Source: Davidsoniella eucalypti (lineage: Eukaryota; Ascomycota; Sordariomycetes; Microascales; Ceratocystidaceae). From it: a DNA stretch of 64,000 nt. The notes beneath the pieces are model-generated. The model saw nothing but the letters and a program-made list of their open reading frames with translations, searched no databases and was not told the origin of the DNA. The stretch lies in the NCBI GenBank assembly GCA_004009845.1, contig RMBW01000033.1, forward strand, positions 124,001 through 188,000. The letters are read 5' to 3'. The position numbers and the translations under genes were made by a program. Below are positions 13,862-25,774 of this stretch, one piece after another (position 1 is the stretch's first letter; each line of letters opens with the position of its first letter).

Positions 13862-16800
13862 GAACCAAGAATAAAGAGCCCATCGCTTGCCAAACAGGAT
13901 CTAGACGTGACAATATAAACCCGCGAGGAACCGATGGGCCAAACAATTCATCATGAAAAAAATGTAAAGTTGCATATTATCTTGAGTGTAGACTAAAAAG
14001 TGGAGCGGTTGCCGAGAATTTCAGGAACGGGATGGGAAAGCTGAAGGAAGCTTAGTAAGAATCAAGAGCACAGTTAGATTTTGACGTTTTGTTTGTTTAG
14101 TTTGTGATGATTATTTTTCTTGACACACAAGAAGCCACTTTTTACCCCAGAAAACCAACAATCCCCTCAAGACTAGCTATCTACTAGCCGGTGAATTTAG
14201 CACGATGGTACTTGGGATTAGTCAAGTCTACGACCTCGTGTGATGGAGATGTCTCTTCTTGGAGGCCTTTGGATATTAAAACGTCACCTAGATGGTGTTG
14301 GCATGATGGGATCTTCTTGGAGTGTACTTGTAAGTTACAGGATTATCTACGTATAATACACATGTTGTATTTCTATATAATTCTGTTGGCTGTCGACCCT
14401 GTTTATATGACTAATATAACCTAACTATGTATGTGCCTAGATCAAGCATTGGCTCGCTAATTTTTGGTGAAACAAAGGTGATCTATATGGATATAGAACC
14501 AAGTAGGGACTATCGTCATGTTGGTATAGCCATGGCCTCCTTTTTCCCCATGATTGTCTGGCTGTGTCTTCGATCACGAGATATGCAGAGATTTCGTTGT
14601 TCTCTCATTTTTCCCTCGGAGCCCTTGTTTCACTCAAACAAAACAAGCAGCAAGAAGAGGGAAAGAAAAAAAAGAATCACGATCTCTTTTCTTTACCGAA
14701 CCAACCCACCAGCCAACTAAACCAAACCAGCCAGGCCTGCATGACATTCTAGATTGATTGGCTGTCCTGCCGTCTCCTGCGCCTGCAGTTTCCTGGTATG
14801 GATTACGTACAAAGAGAAGTCCAGGCGAGGCCACGAGGTTGTTTTTTCTTTTCCTTTTTTCTTTTCGGGGATTGTCTGTTATTGTTGTTCTCCAGATTCA
14901 AGGGACTCGGACATGTGAGCTTAGGCAGTCAACCGAATCATCGTGACTTCCACCGTGGCTTCACAACCGGATTTGGGGTTGGAGAACGTCTTTTGGGAAG
15001 CGGTGGCGCCATGCAGCCGAGCCAAGAGATGCATCCATATTGGCGAGACACATACATATATATTCATATATTCACACCGAATGGCTGTAAGAAGCAGGAT
15101 ATGACACGAAAAAAAGACGGCAAAATGCAATATCTGCCTGTATGTAGTAGTTAAAGCTTCCAGCCATAGACGCTAGTACGGCTTTGCAATCATTGCCTTT
15201 GCGGGATCAGAAAGCTAGATTTTGTAGTAGCGGGAAGGTGTTAGCTTTGTTGGTGTCAAGATTTGTTGAATCTTCATCAGGAAATGAATATATATTTTTT
15301 TAATTTGAAAAAATAAAAAAAATAAAACTCTATTAAAGCGAGCCGTAAATGGAACAAACAATAAACATGGTATCACAACTTTTGGAGCCTTTCAGCACAT
15401 CTCCAAGTTCACGATCTCCAAAAAACAGACATGAAAGCGACGGACTCCTTCCACAAGATCTCCAACAGTGGTTTGATTCTCTTTAATTTCCAACAAAGGC
15501 TTCACTTGGGTTCAAGGACTTTACTTTGGTTTTCTTTCTAGGCTTTCTCATAAACTTCAACCTCGATTATCCGACGTGGTTTTGATTGCGTAAGAGGAAG
15601 CTGGCAAGGAACGGCGTCCAAGCTCTCCCCGCATTTTCAGCAGCATCTAATTGTATATTTATATCTTGTTTTAGCTGTTTTGTCCTAGCTGTTTTGTTTC
15701 CTGTGATACTGATATCGTACATTGATTGCGTATTTAGTTTTGGTCTGGTCCTGAGACGGTTCCAAAACTATATATCCAATTCATGATTCTATGGCAAAGA
15801 AAGAAAAGAAAAGAAATATACCAATATCTTGTTCAACTTTCGTGCAGCTTTACGGGTGTTCTTTCTTTTTAGCCCAAAAAGCACCTGCATGGCGCTGTGC
15901 CAGATCGGCTTTTTTTAGTAGCTGAAATGGTTTCACCCAAGGGAAATATCACCAACATTATTTTGTCTAAAGATTACATCCGAGCCGAGATAAAACCCTG
16001 TGCCGTTACGAGCGCAAGATAATCTCGTCATAGCACCATGCAACCCGCTTGATTCGGTGATTTGGCGGCCTGGCTGGCAAGATAGCCATTTTGCTTATAG
16101 AGCCTAACCTATACAGCCATGTAGGTACAGAGAAAGCTGTGCCAAAGTATATCATATGTCCGATATCACATTCTGATATACAGCTATAGTTACATATGTA
16201 GTTGGCTATTGTGATTTAGAGCCACACCGCTCCGAGTGGCCGCCCTGAAATTTCAAGATGGGCTGAAGCCCGCCCCGCGAGACATTTTTGTTTAATCTAT
16301 GACGGAAAATAGACAAGTACATATGAGGTTATATTGTTGGATTGCTGATCTGGTGATTATCGAGGGCCTCTTGTCGACTCGCTACACATCAGGATACCAT
16401 ACATCTCGACAAAGGCGGTGTAACTAGTTGGTTTCTACACAGTTTTAGGTGATAGTTGTTTGAGGTCGGGTGATGCTGTATGCACTTAACACGGTGATAT
16501 CCACTGACACGAAGACACACTTTATTTGTATCCAAGTATCTAGACACGGGGTCTCCATGATTGGTTCTGTACTGGAGCCACTAGCCCAACTAGCCAACAA
16601 ACCAGTCCCAAGACCAGCTTCCCCATGGACTCGCTAAATACGGATGCGTGTGGCTACACATTGAGGAAGTCCGTGCCGAAGATTGCCTCCTATTTTCGAT
16701 ATTCATCTGCCATGTATGTAAATAATAGGTAATATCATCCATACATCAATTTAAGCGCCCTAGCTGTCCGTGTTGGTGGGCTATATTCGGAAAACCATAA

Positions 16801-17281
16801 ATAAAGGATACAACAGTACTAGAATATCTCGGTCTTCTAGCCGGCTTAGTACGCAGTTTTGTGATGTCAAGAAGGATCCGTGATCTGTCTTTACGTCACA
16901 GTGAAATTACCGATTTTCTTTTCACGGAGTCGGAGGTCACATTCACCGGAACAAATAAAGAAAGAAAAAAAAGAAAGGATTATCTTATTGGAGGTCACGA
17001 CAACAACCACCGGCTACTACTACTACTACTGCTACTCCATACCCCAGGAAAATAACACCATCGTGAAGAATTAAACAAAACAATACAACGAGAAATTCAT
17101 GTATTGCTGACCATTTGCCTGGTTTTTGTTATGTAACATATTCTATATTCGCAATATATCGACATGTTGACTGATGTCGTCGTGATCATTACCGCATATG
17201 ACTTGTTTGAATTTTCGTCTTCACCACTCTATCTCCAAGTAAGAAAAATTTTACTGTGTTTAACTCCAGGAATAGCCGTCC

Positions 17282-17476
17282 GTGCCCAGGGAGCACGACT
17301 CTTTCGATTTCAATCATGAGGTTATAGCCAACTATCTCCATCATGGAGAAGAAGTACAATTTGAGGCCCCAAAGAAGCCCGTATCCATACATCTTGGAGA
17401 CAAACGCATAATCTCAACAGTCGAGAATAGACCACTTAATAAGGAGCTTATTGTAGTACAAGTAAAAGAAGACTAG
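17282..17476 (+). other. coding-like open frame, possibly a terminal exon (weak)
   Basis: The frame has no in-frame ATG near its beginning but is preceded by CCCAG and has a charged, globular-looking composition (for example the segments HDSFDFNHEVIANYLHH and RPLNKELIVVQVKED before the stop). This would suit a last exon of a small gene. The opposite strand is also open, no homologue is recognised, and no upstream exon could be joined convincingly. It ends about 400 bases before the kynureninase start. Confidence 0.13.
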
Positions 17477-17888
17477 TATAACACATCTCAAGTATTGTGT
17501 CCGAATGTAGGATAATAGAATTTATATGACTATAGAAAGCAAGGAGCTAGGGTTAACACGTAGGGTTATATTGTATCACAACTACGATAGCTTGATAGTT
17601 GCTCTTTTCGGAAAAAGCGGACACCTCCTCACTTTTGAGAAGAGCTTCCCGATTTTGAAATAACGATGATTTTTTTTTCCTCTGACTAATATTCTCATGA
17701 TCTTTTCCAACCATTGATTTGATCAAGAAGAAGACAAAACTGACCATTCAACTTTGGAGTTGACTAAAGGAAAATCCAACCAACTTTATTCTTTTTTTTC
17801 TTACCAAACACGAGACATCAATCCCGGCGAATATTTTTCTCGGTACCATTTTTTCTTAGATATAGAGGTTAGGGTTACTTTCGCAGAA

Positions 17889-19556
17889 ATGTCGGTTGCT
17901 TATACAAGAGAGCAAGCCCAGAGTCTGGATGAGGCGGATGGGCTCAAGTCTACCCGTGATGAGTTCATAATTCCTACCCGGGCCGAGATCCTCAGCAAGA
18001 ATCTGCCCTCAGACTGTAAGTTTGTTATGACATCATCATTATCCCTTGATTTTATGTTGTGGTGTCTCATACACTTGTCCTACAATCACCGAGGAACATC
18101 TCGGTTCCCTCTATCTTACTTATCGTAGCCACTTATTCGAAACCCCTCATCGTTGACAACCCCCAATTTCTACGAATAGCCTTCGTTGACTCCGAGGAAT
18201 ACAAGACTGCTGCCAAGTCGATCTACCTAGTTGGCAACTCTCTCGGTCTCCAGCCTCGCCGTACCAAAACCCGTATCTTGCAATACCTCGATACGTGGCG
18301 TACTCAGGGCGTCCAAGGTCACTTTAAGCCGCTCGACGGCTCTCCATTGCCGACATGGCTGGACGTGGATGATCGTGCTGCCGAGCTAATCGCACCCATC
18401 GTCGGCGCTACGGTCGGCGAGGTCGCTGTCATGCAGACTTTGACGGCGAATCTGCATTTCCTTCTTTGTGCGTTTTATAAGCCCCGGAAAGATGGTAGAC
18501 ATAAGGTCATGCTCGAAAGCAAGGCGTTTCCTAGTGATCACGTAAGAGCTATCCCATCTTCACTCGTTTACACATTGATATATATATAAGAGACACTTGC
18601 TGATTTCATCATGATATTTTATTATATGGTTGATCTAGTTTGCCGTTGAGACTCAGATCAGACATCACGGCCTGGATACCAAAGACTCGATGGTTTGCAT
18701 AGAGCCTCCGGTTGGCCAACATCTCATTTCTACTGAACACATCATGGACGCAATCTCTGCGCACGCCTCGGACACTGCCGTTCTTTTACTTCCAGGCATC
18801 CAGTTCTATACTGGCCAGTTCCTAGACATCCCCGTTATCACCAAGTTTGCCCGTTCAAAGGGAATTTTCGTTATCTGGGACCTAGCTCATGCCGTCGGCA
18901 ACGTTCCTCTACAGCTCCACGACTGGGAAGTCGATGCTGCTGCCTGGTGTACATACAAGTATCTAAACTCAGGCCCAGGCTGTATCGGCGGTTTGTTCGT
19001 ACACGAACGTAACGCGCTCGTGACGACCCAGGCCGAGGATGCTAATGCCTCTTCAGGCTACACCAACCGTCTTGCAGGCTGGTGGGCAAACCACAAGCCT
19101 ACTCGTTTTGGCATGGTCAATAGCTTCCATCCCGCTCCTGGTGCCAATGGATTCCAGCTGAGTAACCCAAGTGTCTTGGATATCACATCTCTGTGCGCAT
19201 CACTCGAAGTTTTCCACATGGCCGGTGGTATGGGTCCTCTGCGAGAGAAGTCGAAACTGTTGACGAGGTATCTCGAGACCCTGTTGAATGAGGCGGTTGA
19301 TCAACAGCTTCAACCTCTGTTCACTATTCTAACTCCTGCGGACCCTGAAGGTAGAGGTGCACAGCTGAGTATTCTACTCAAGGACGGTCTTCTTGATGGA
19401 GTCATGAAGTCCTTGGATAGCGAAGGTGTGATGGTTGATGATCGTAAACCGAGTGTGATTCGAGTGGCACCGGCACCATTGTATAACACCTTTACGGACT
19501 GCTTCGACTTTATCAAAGCCTTTGAGCGGGCGCTGGTCGCTGCTCAAGGTAGCTAA
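17889..19556 (+). CDS. BNA5: kynureninase (L-kynurenine hydrolase)
   Basis: PLP enzyme that cleaves kynurenine or 3-hydroxykynurenine to anthranilate or 3-hydroxyanthranilate plus alanine, in tryptophan catabolism and de novo NAD synthesis; cytosolic. Three exons: 17889-18015, 18180-18541, 18639-19556, giving 468 residues, the usual family length. Signatures seen: RDEFIIPT near the N-terminus, YLVGNSLGLQPRRT, the PLP-site segment FVIWDLAHAVGNVPL, and the Schiff-base lysine in TYKYLNSGPGC (about K270). Intron 2 (18542-18638) is firm. Intron 1 starts firmly at GTAAGT 18016, but two acceptors keep frame: 18179 (chosen; it gives a shorter linker as in relatives) and 18128 (17 residues longer). 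The family usually has C in YLCGNSLG; here it is V. The gene is convergent with the MFS transporter, with about 170 bases between the stop codons. Confidence 0.95.
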
Positions 19557-19725
19557 TAGGTGTTAGCCTAGATAGTCGAAAACAATAAAATAGAACTGTC
19601 GTAGACAAGATGCACCCTAAAGCGATCCATCGTGTCGTGTAATGAAGGCCTCATTGTCTATGCCCTAAGCAGACTGGTGCACCACTTTTAATTCATCTCG
19701 ACATGTCACCAGATCTGATTGGTGT

Positions 19726-21329
19726 TCACTCCAGTATATCTACTGACTCGTCACCAAGCTCTGATGACACACCGTTCTTAGGTCTTTGAACCCAGAAGCA
19801 CTGGACAGCACCAACACAGGCGGCGGCAACACTGCCGTACCAGGCAATGGCAGTGCAGTCGATGGAGCTTCCATAAGTATAAAGGAAGCCAGCTACGGGA
19901 GGGGCAATCATACGGCAGGCAGCGCCGGCACTGGCAGCCAAGCCGTTGACTTTACCGAGGGCAGCAGAGCCCGCAGGAGTAGCATCCTTGATAAGGATGA
20001 GCAAGAGAGGGTACAGCAGGATCGACAACAGGTTTCTCACAGTCAGGCAGATGTAGATGGCAGGGAAGAGGGCGTCTTCAGAAGCGAAGAGGAGACTTGG
20101 AACAATGGCGTAGGCGATGGGATGTAGAACCACCACAATAATGAAGAGACGGAAAACACCAATGAATCCAGCGGCTAACGGGAAGATGACGGCCTGGACA
20201 AACAAGGCGATGAGGCCGTTGACGGCCATGATCATTCCTACGGTGCGCACGCTGAGACCTAGACCGCCGGGACCTGGGGCGAGTAGGAGGCCAAACGGTG
20301 ATATAGAAGCGACATCGGGAACTAGTGATTGGACGTTGGAGCGTGAGTCTTCTAGGAAGATGGGTAGAAGGTGATCATATGTCATGGAGTGATAAGTGAA
20401 AATGCTCAGGGATACAATGAGGGCGATGATGCGGGAAGTCCAAATGTTGATGGGCTTTGTGTCGATAGGCATCTTCTCAGACAACTCGGCCGGAGTCTCT
20501 ATAGAGCCATAGTGTGTGACATTGGCAGCTAGAAGCGCAGATTCTTCAGAGAGTGCCTCGGCTGTACGGTGCTGGAGCTGACGGGCCTTGATCTCGGGAT
20601 GAGTCTCCTCGAGAAGGAAGTAGCCCATCACGACACTTAGGAACAAGAGTCCAGCGCAGATGAGGTTAGGCAAGAGGAAAGGGAAGCTCGAGAAGATACT
20701 GTTCTCGCCAAAGACATCGGGAAAGGATGAGCATGGGTTGGCAAAGGTGCCGCCGATGGCAGGACCGAGAATAGTTCCGGCGGTCCAGACGAAGGGCATG
20801 ACGGCATAAGCTCGGGCTATGTGATATTAAGTGTTAGTCTGAGGAGGTCTTCAAGTTGTAGGGAAGATAGATGTGATATAGAGCAAAACTCACGCTCGTG
20901 GTCTGGGTTCGTGACGATCTCACCAACCATGGTCTGGATAACGCCAATGTTGCCGTTCAAGAAGCCGCCGAGTGCTCGGCCCAGCACGGCAACCCAGATA
21001 TTGCTTGCAAAGCCAACCACCAACAGACTCAGAGTGGTGCCGATGCAGCCCAGTATGAGCACAGGCTTGCGGCCAATGCGGTCGGACAGAGCACCCCAGT
21101 ACATGCCCATAGAGGCCTCGGCCATTGAGAAGGCAGAGATCAACAGGCCCGAGTAGAACGAGGCGTTCTGCTCGTTGCCGACATTGAAGTGCTTCACGAG
21201 AGCCCAAGCATATGGAAAGATGGAGGTTAGAGCAATAGGCTCGGCGAGACGGACTATGGCGAGGAGGAAGAGCTGCATGAAAGGGAAGGCATCGGAGGCC
21301 GCAGGTGTAGATGATCTTGGTAGAGCCAT
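19726..21329 (-). CDS. MFS transporter, tetracycline-resistance/zinc-induced-facilitator-like type
   Basis: Twelve-helix major facilitator protein of 508 residues from two exons, 21329-20894 and 20816-19726; the 77-bp intron has GTGAGT and TATAG ends and the join restores HEPRAYAVMPF. Visible features are the motif-A loop GALSDRIGRKPVL between helices 2 and 3, a GRALGGFLNGNIGV stretch in helix 4, and WTAGTILGPAIGGTFANPC, which is typical of the fungal family that includes yeast YCR023C and plant ZIFL proteins. A long acidic loop between helices 6 and 7 (EETHPEIKARQLQHRTAE) also fits. The substrate cannot be read from sequence; relatives sit in the vacuolar or plasma membrane. A GTAAGT near 21797 and a CCCACAG near 21341 could bound a 5' UTR intron, which is not certain. 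Confidence 0.92.
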
Positions 21330-23619
21330 TGTTGCTACTTCTGTGGGAGGCGTGATAGATCACAAGAGAAGAAGAGTGAAAAATTGAGTGAGATGGGGTG
21401 AAGATGAGGCAGAGATGGGAGGAAGATGTCCTCCGGGGGAACACCAAGATATAAGGGAGAAGTCGGCTGCTATGGCGTTCCGTAGCATGAGATGTGTAGT
21501 CATGGCCGCAGCTCATCAAAGCCACGTCTAATTGGTGTAAGAGCCGTTGTAGCGACAGATCAGGACTAGAACCATAACCAGAATCATACTAGCTCCTCAA
21601 GGTCGTAATATGCTGGATGGAGCAAATAAGCAAGTAGGTGTCGTTCCAAAGGAGGTCCAGCTCGGCATCTCTGGCCTAAGACGGAAATGGGACTAGTTGC
21701 AGCGATAACCAGATTAGGAAGCCCGGGGGACAAGGGGAGAGCCAAAAGAAATAACGATAAAAAAGAGGGAATAAAGCCGGTATATTAGCACATACTTACA
21801 CGGTTGTATCTGTATGTGTATAGCAAGTAGAAGGCGGGAGGCAAGGAATGGATAGGAAGAGAGTATAGGCACTCTTGCACGCATCAGAATTTAGTAGGAA
21901 CAGGGACAGAAGACCACAGGAAGAGCAACAGTTGCAATGAAAGAAAGAGGAGAGAAAGCAAGCAAGAAGAAAAAGAATAGGCAGGCTGATAGTCGGGTTG
22001 CGAGCGAGCTTGTAGTTTGGCCAAGTCTCTATCACGAAGAAGGGCAGACTGGGAATCAGGTGTCGTTGGCCGTTGATGGACGTCTCGGGACCGAGGTCAA
22101 GTTGGAGATATTCGGCCTCTGAGTATCTGTATATTACTTAGTAGTCGGGCGCCGGATAGCGAGGAGGAGGGGGTTAAGCATTGCATCTAAGCTGTTTTTT
22201 CTCTCTCTTCGTTTGCTTGCTACTGAAAGCTCTACGACGGAACCGCGGCGGAACTGCCACTCCATCCTTTTATTCTTAGTAGAAAGCATGAGTTGCCGAC
22301 TTTATCAGTATCAATGGATGAAAATGGCAATATGACATGGTCCAGGTTCCCCCCAGGAGGCAGACTTCCAAGCTTCCCCAAGACTAGGGCCGGGACCTGA
22401 CAAGTCACAGCCCGCACACAGATAGATAGACAGATATAGAGGGGAATAGAGAGCGAGCCATCATCGACTGGGATGTGGCTTCTCTTGTGGTCGCATCGGG
22501 GCGTCCTTTGAATATCCATTTGATATATGTAGTCGTAAGTCAAGGAAGATGGGGCCTATTGCAGCCGATGAAGTTGGCGGTTGTGGCAGGGAAAACAGAG
22601 GAGGAAGAGCTGTGCGGCAATATCAAACGTAGTAGTAGATTGACCATACAGCAGTAGTACTGTTTGCTTTTACTTTTTCGTGCTTTCAAAGGCATTTTTC
22701 GTGCTGAGATGGTTGTTTTTTTCCCCGACTGGCTTGTTTATCGTCTGTCCTATAGGTAGATTTTGCTGGTAGATCAAGTTGGAATCTCTATCTTTGTCAA
22801 CATGCCGTCGTTTAACAAAGTGTCAGATACGAAAAAGAGCGTCCGGTTCTTTATCGTCGTAGCTTACTTTAGTCCGATGTTGGGTTCAGCTGCGATTTTG
22901 TCTCAGATATTCAATAGTTATAGTTGATGTTTGTTGATGTTTGTTAATATTTTTTCTGTTTCTACCACATGAGATAGTGGAACAGTAAGAGAGAAAGAAC
23001 AAACACAAACAGGGTAGCTACTTACTATGCAAGCTGGTTCTGCTCAGCACGGACCTCTTTCCTCTTCCAAGGCAAGCCGGCCTAATAATCGACAGCAACC
23101 CACAGACTTCTGGATTGAGTCTGCCTGCCTGTTTTACTTTCACTCTTTCAGAATCCCTTTTCTGGCCTGGGATATCAGGCAGGCGTCTTTTAGTCTTACT
23201 GATCTTGTCAAACTTGATTGTATCATCATCGATTTCTCATCACACAGGACGAACCACCGTGACTGATACGGCATACTAATACAGATACATACAGATATCA
23301 AGATGTGAAAAGACTAAGACTAATTCCCAGCTTTGCCCTTGCTAATTGCAACTGTGTCGCAGTCAAGCCCATCGATAGCGGGCGCCAGAAGCGGGTTCAT
23401 GGCTCGCTTCTCGCTTGCAACATCAACACTTGGCTGTTGAGCCCTTTAATACCCTTTTATCTCTTCTTTTTCTTTCGAGCGGGGAGGAACGGAAGCAAAG
23501 CCTACGACAACGACGGCGCCTTTCAGCCAAGCAGCAGCAAGCGAGGGCAAGCTCCCAGAACAGCTTTTCCCCTCTCTTCCTCTTCCTTCTCCTCCGTGTT
23601 TTGTAAGCTATTCACAACT

Positions 23620-23949
23620 ATGTCTAGGGTATGTATACTGTATGTGCTCCTAGTGTCCTTAAAGTCTGCTCGGCCTGTCGCTTCGTTGGCAGGAGCCTTC
23701 ATCGCTTTGCCTCGTCCTATTCCTAGTCACTCTACACATAGGCGGCTTTGGGTGATCATCTGCTTTCTGGTTTTTCTATTGGCGAGACAAGAGAAGCCGC
23801 CACCGAGACGAGATGGAACCGTCACACAGCCTACTGCAACAGCTAGTAATATTAGCACTATTGATATACAGATATTGCAGTATGCTTGGAAAAGATTCTT
23901 CAAATACATTACATATGGCGGGAGCCTCACCGTAGCTAGCTTCTCCTAA
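23620..23949 (+). CDS. possible small membrane protein or first exon (weak)
   Basis: A 109-codon frame starts at ATGTCTAGG right after a long C/T-rich tract of the kind seen before fungal transcription starts. The product would have an N-terminal hydrophobic run (VCILYVLLVSL) and a second one (LWVIICFLVFLLA). The sequence after the third codon, GTATGT, is also a good splice donor, so the ATG may instead begin a tiny first exon whose partner I cannot find. No homologue is recognised. Confidence 0.15.
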   Translation: MSRVCILYVLLVSLKSARPVASLAGAFIALPRPIPSHSTHRRLWVIICFLVFLLARQEKPPPRRDGTVTQPTATASNISTIDIQILQYAWKRFFKYITYGGSLTVASFS

Positions 23950-24827
23950 TAGGCGGCCACCTTGGCTGTCATCGCATCTGAATCAGTCCATACGCACTAA
24001 TGTTCTTTTGATTATAGGCACAAACAATTCTTTATATAGAACACCCCATTGCATTGTTTTCGGCGTGAGGGCTGTGGAGGATTTCATCAGCTAGAACTTA
24101 GCCTCGTCAGACTAGCTAGGGCTCCTACATGTAAATAGCTGTATCTACAGATACAAGTGGCTTTGGATGCTAGTGTTGCTACTAGTCGGGGCCCTCTTAT
24201 AGAGATCCAGGACTTGCCTACAGTTTAACGTTATTGCGTAGGTAGCCATGGATCAACATTAGAGACTAATGGTAGCCCTACATATATTAGAGGCTCGTGG
24301 CGATACTCATTCCGTATAGGCAGAAGCCACGCTACTACTACCTTTCGAGTTGAACTAACTATGTATGCCAGTTTTCTGAGTGTCACAGCAAGCATACCAC
24401 AGCTGGCTATGAGTGAGACTATGTGGTAGCTTATTGGCTATAATACATAGACTTCTGTTCTTGTTATTTTCTCCGTCCTCCTTGCTATATGTACATCATC
24501 TTTGGTATTTGCAACTATGCGGAGGCGCACCCTGTCATGGTGTGATTTTTGGTTATATATTGCTTCATACGTATGGATATATATGATGTATGTATATATA
24601 TACAGATATGCATAGTACACATCAATGCAAGTATGCAGGTTAAGACTACGTGCGACTCTGCATCCCCATTCCCTCAGAAGACGGACAGGCCACCACCCAG
24701 GGAGAATTAAGTGTATAAGTATGTGCATATATACATGTGCAATATATGCTATTCACTAACATTTCTAACCGGCCTGGTCACCAGCATGTTCCTTTGTTCG
24801 TCTTTTTCCGTCTCTCTTCTTCTACAG

Positions 24828-24974
24828 CTGGAAGAGTCGAATGGAATCTCAAAGAAGATGGAGTACCTGGGAATGCTAGATGCTGATGTACACGTAGGTT
24901 GTAGCAATAGCACCCAACAGCAAAGCCAAGAAGCAGAAAAGGCTGCAGAGACAGTTGCAATACTACGACATTAA
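24828..24974 (+). other. coding-like open frame behind a splice acceptor (weak)
   Basis: A pyrimidine-rich tract ending in TACAG precedes a 48-residue hydrophilic frame that starts LEESNGISKKMEYLG and ends in a Gln/Glu/Ala-rich helix before a stop codon. This is what a terminal exon would look like, but no upstream exon could be paired with it and no family is recognised. It could be chance or a relic. Confidence 0.13.
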
Positions 24975-25058
24975 CAAGCTTATGTTGCCTTTTTGTTATC
25001 CGGCTCAGGCGAGTCTGAAGCGATCGGCGACAATAGTCAAAGAACGACTGGCCAGTGA

Positions 25059-25111
25059 GTTACTTTTTACAGGTTACTTTTTACAGGTTACTTTTTACAG
25101 GTTACTTTTTA
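25059..25111 (+). repeat. 14-bp tandem repeat, about four copies
   Basis: The unit GTTACTTTTTACAG is repeated head to tail, three copies exact and a fourth diverging after GTTACTTTTTA. It lies in a gene-free region; no function is apparent. Confidence 0.85.
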
Positions 25112-25693
25112 TTAGGGCCGTTCTTTTATAAAGAGTAGAGTCTCTAGAAACGGCCCGTTAGAATCAGCCATTGATTCATAGTAATGGTGTATGTCAAGGA
25201 ACGTAAATGTAGCTGCAATGATAACAGGGAACAAGGATCGCCAACAGAGGAAATTATACGATATTCCTACTCTGATAAGTGAAGAGAAATAGCACAAGAG
25301 AAAGCCATAACTAGTTCGAGTATCTAGTGGTATCAGGGTTAGCATGTAGTATAATGAAGTTGCGCCTCTATTGAAGAAGCCTGGTCCAAGCCAGTGTGCT
25401 GAAAGTAAGCTGACAGAGGCAGCTTCACGACTGTGCCATTTTTGCCTTGAGAATTCTTCTTTTCTTGTTTGGTATAGTTTTATTTCATTATTCGTATATA
25501 AACAAAGGAACATGAATGATCATCACTGTTAAAACTATATTCAGGCACATGAAGATGAAGATTTTGCTCGTGATTTTCATGGAAACACGAAATACCGAAG
25601 TTGATTTGCGAGAAAGCGAATGTTGGGATGTGAAGAAAAATAAAAGAAAGGTCCGAGCATTCTAGCCAAGTCGGAGCTTGTTTTCCGTGGTAA

Positions 25694-25774
25694 TCTTTTT
25701 TCTTTTTTTTTTTTCTTTTCTTTTCTTTTTTTTCTTCTTTTCTTTTCTTTTTTTTTTCTTCTTTTTTTTTCCTC
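25694..25774 (+). repeat. 81-base pure pyrimidine (T/C) tract
   Basis: Uninterrupted T and C, mostly T runs broken by single C, in a gene-free region. Such tracts can form triplex (H-) DNA or exclude nucleosomes, but they also arise by slippage. Confidence 0.85.

Larger units (their letters stand above)
4500..17888. other. 13 kb gene-poor stretch between glutamate dehydrogenase and kynureninase
   Basis: No frame longer than about 170 codons occurs, and the longer ones are low-complexity (Ser/Pro/Leu/Tyr-rich antisense frames around 7331-7843) or have no recognisable domain. The first ~1 kb is presumably the glutamate dehydrogenase promoter, and the last ~0.5 kb that of kynureninase. In between are homopolymer runs (A25 at 13837), short A/T-rich microsatellites, a perfect hairpin at 10032, recurring ATACAGATA-type motifs and isolated telomere-like CCCTAACCC units. 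Untranslated RNAs, very small genes or old decayed elements could be hidden here; none can be shown from sequence alone. Confidence 0.5.

Noticed and set aside
16650..16690. GAGGAAGTCCGTGCC, resembling part of the RNase P RNA core
   Set aside because: It does not fit the conserved CR-I consensus and no matching CR-V or stem was found nearby.
17889..21329. Kynureninase plus MFS transporter as a dedicated tryptophan-catabolite cluster
   Set aside because: The two genes are convergent neighbours, but no further pathway gene is present and the transporter family does not predict a kynurenine substrate.
23305..23619. N-terminal extension of the frame that contains the weak small-protein candidate
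   Set aside because: C/T-rich promoter-like sequence without coding character; only the part from ATG 23620 is worth listing, and only weakly.
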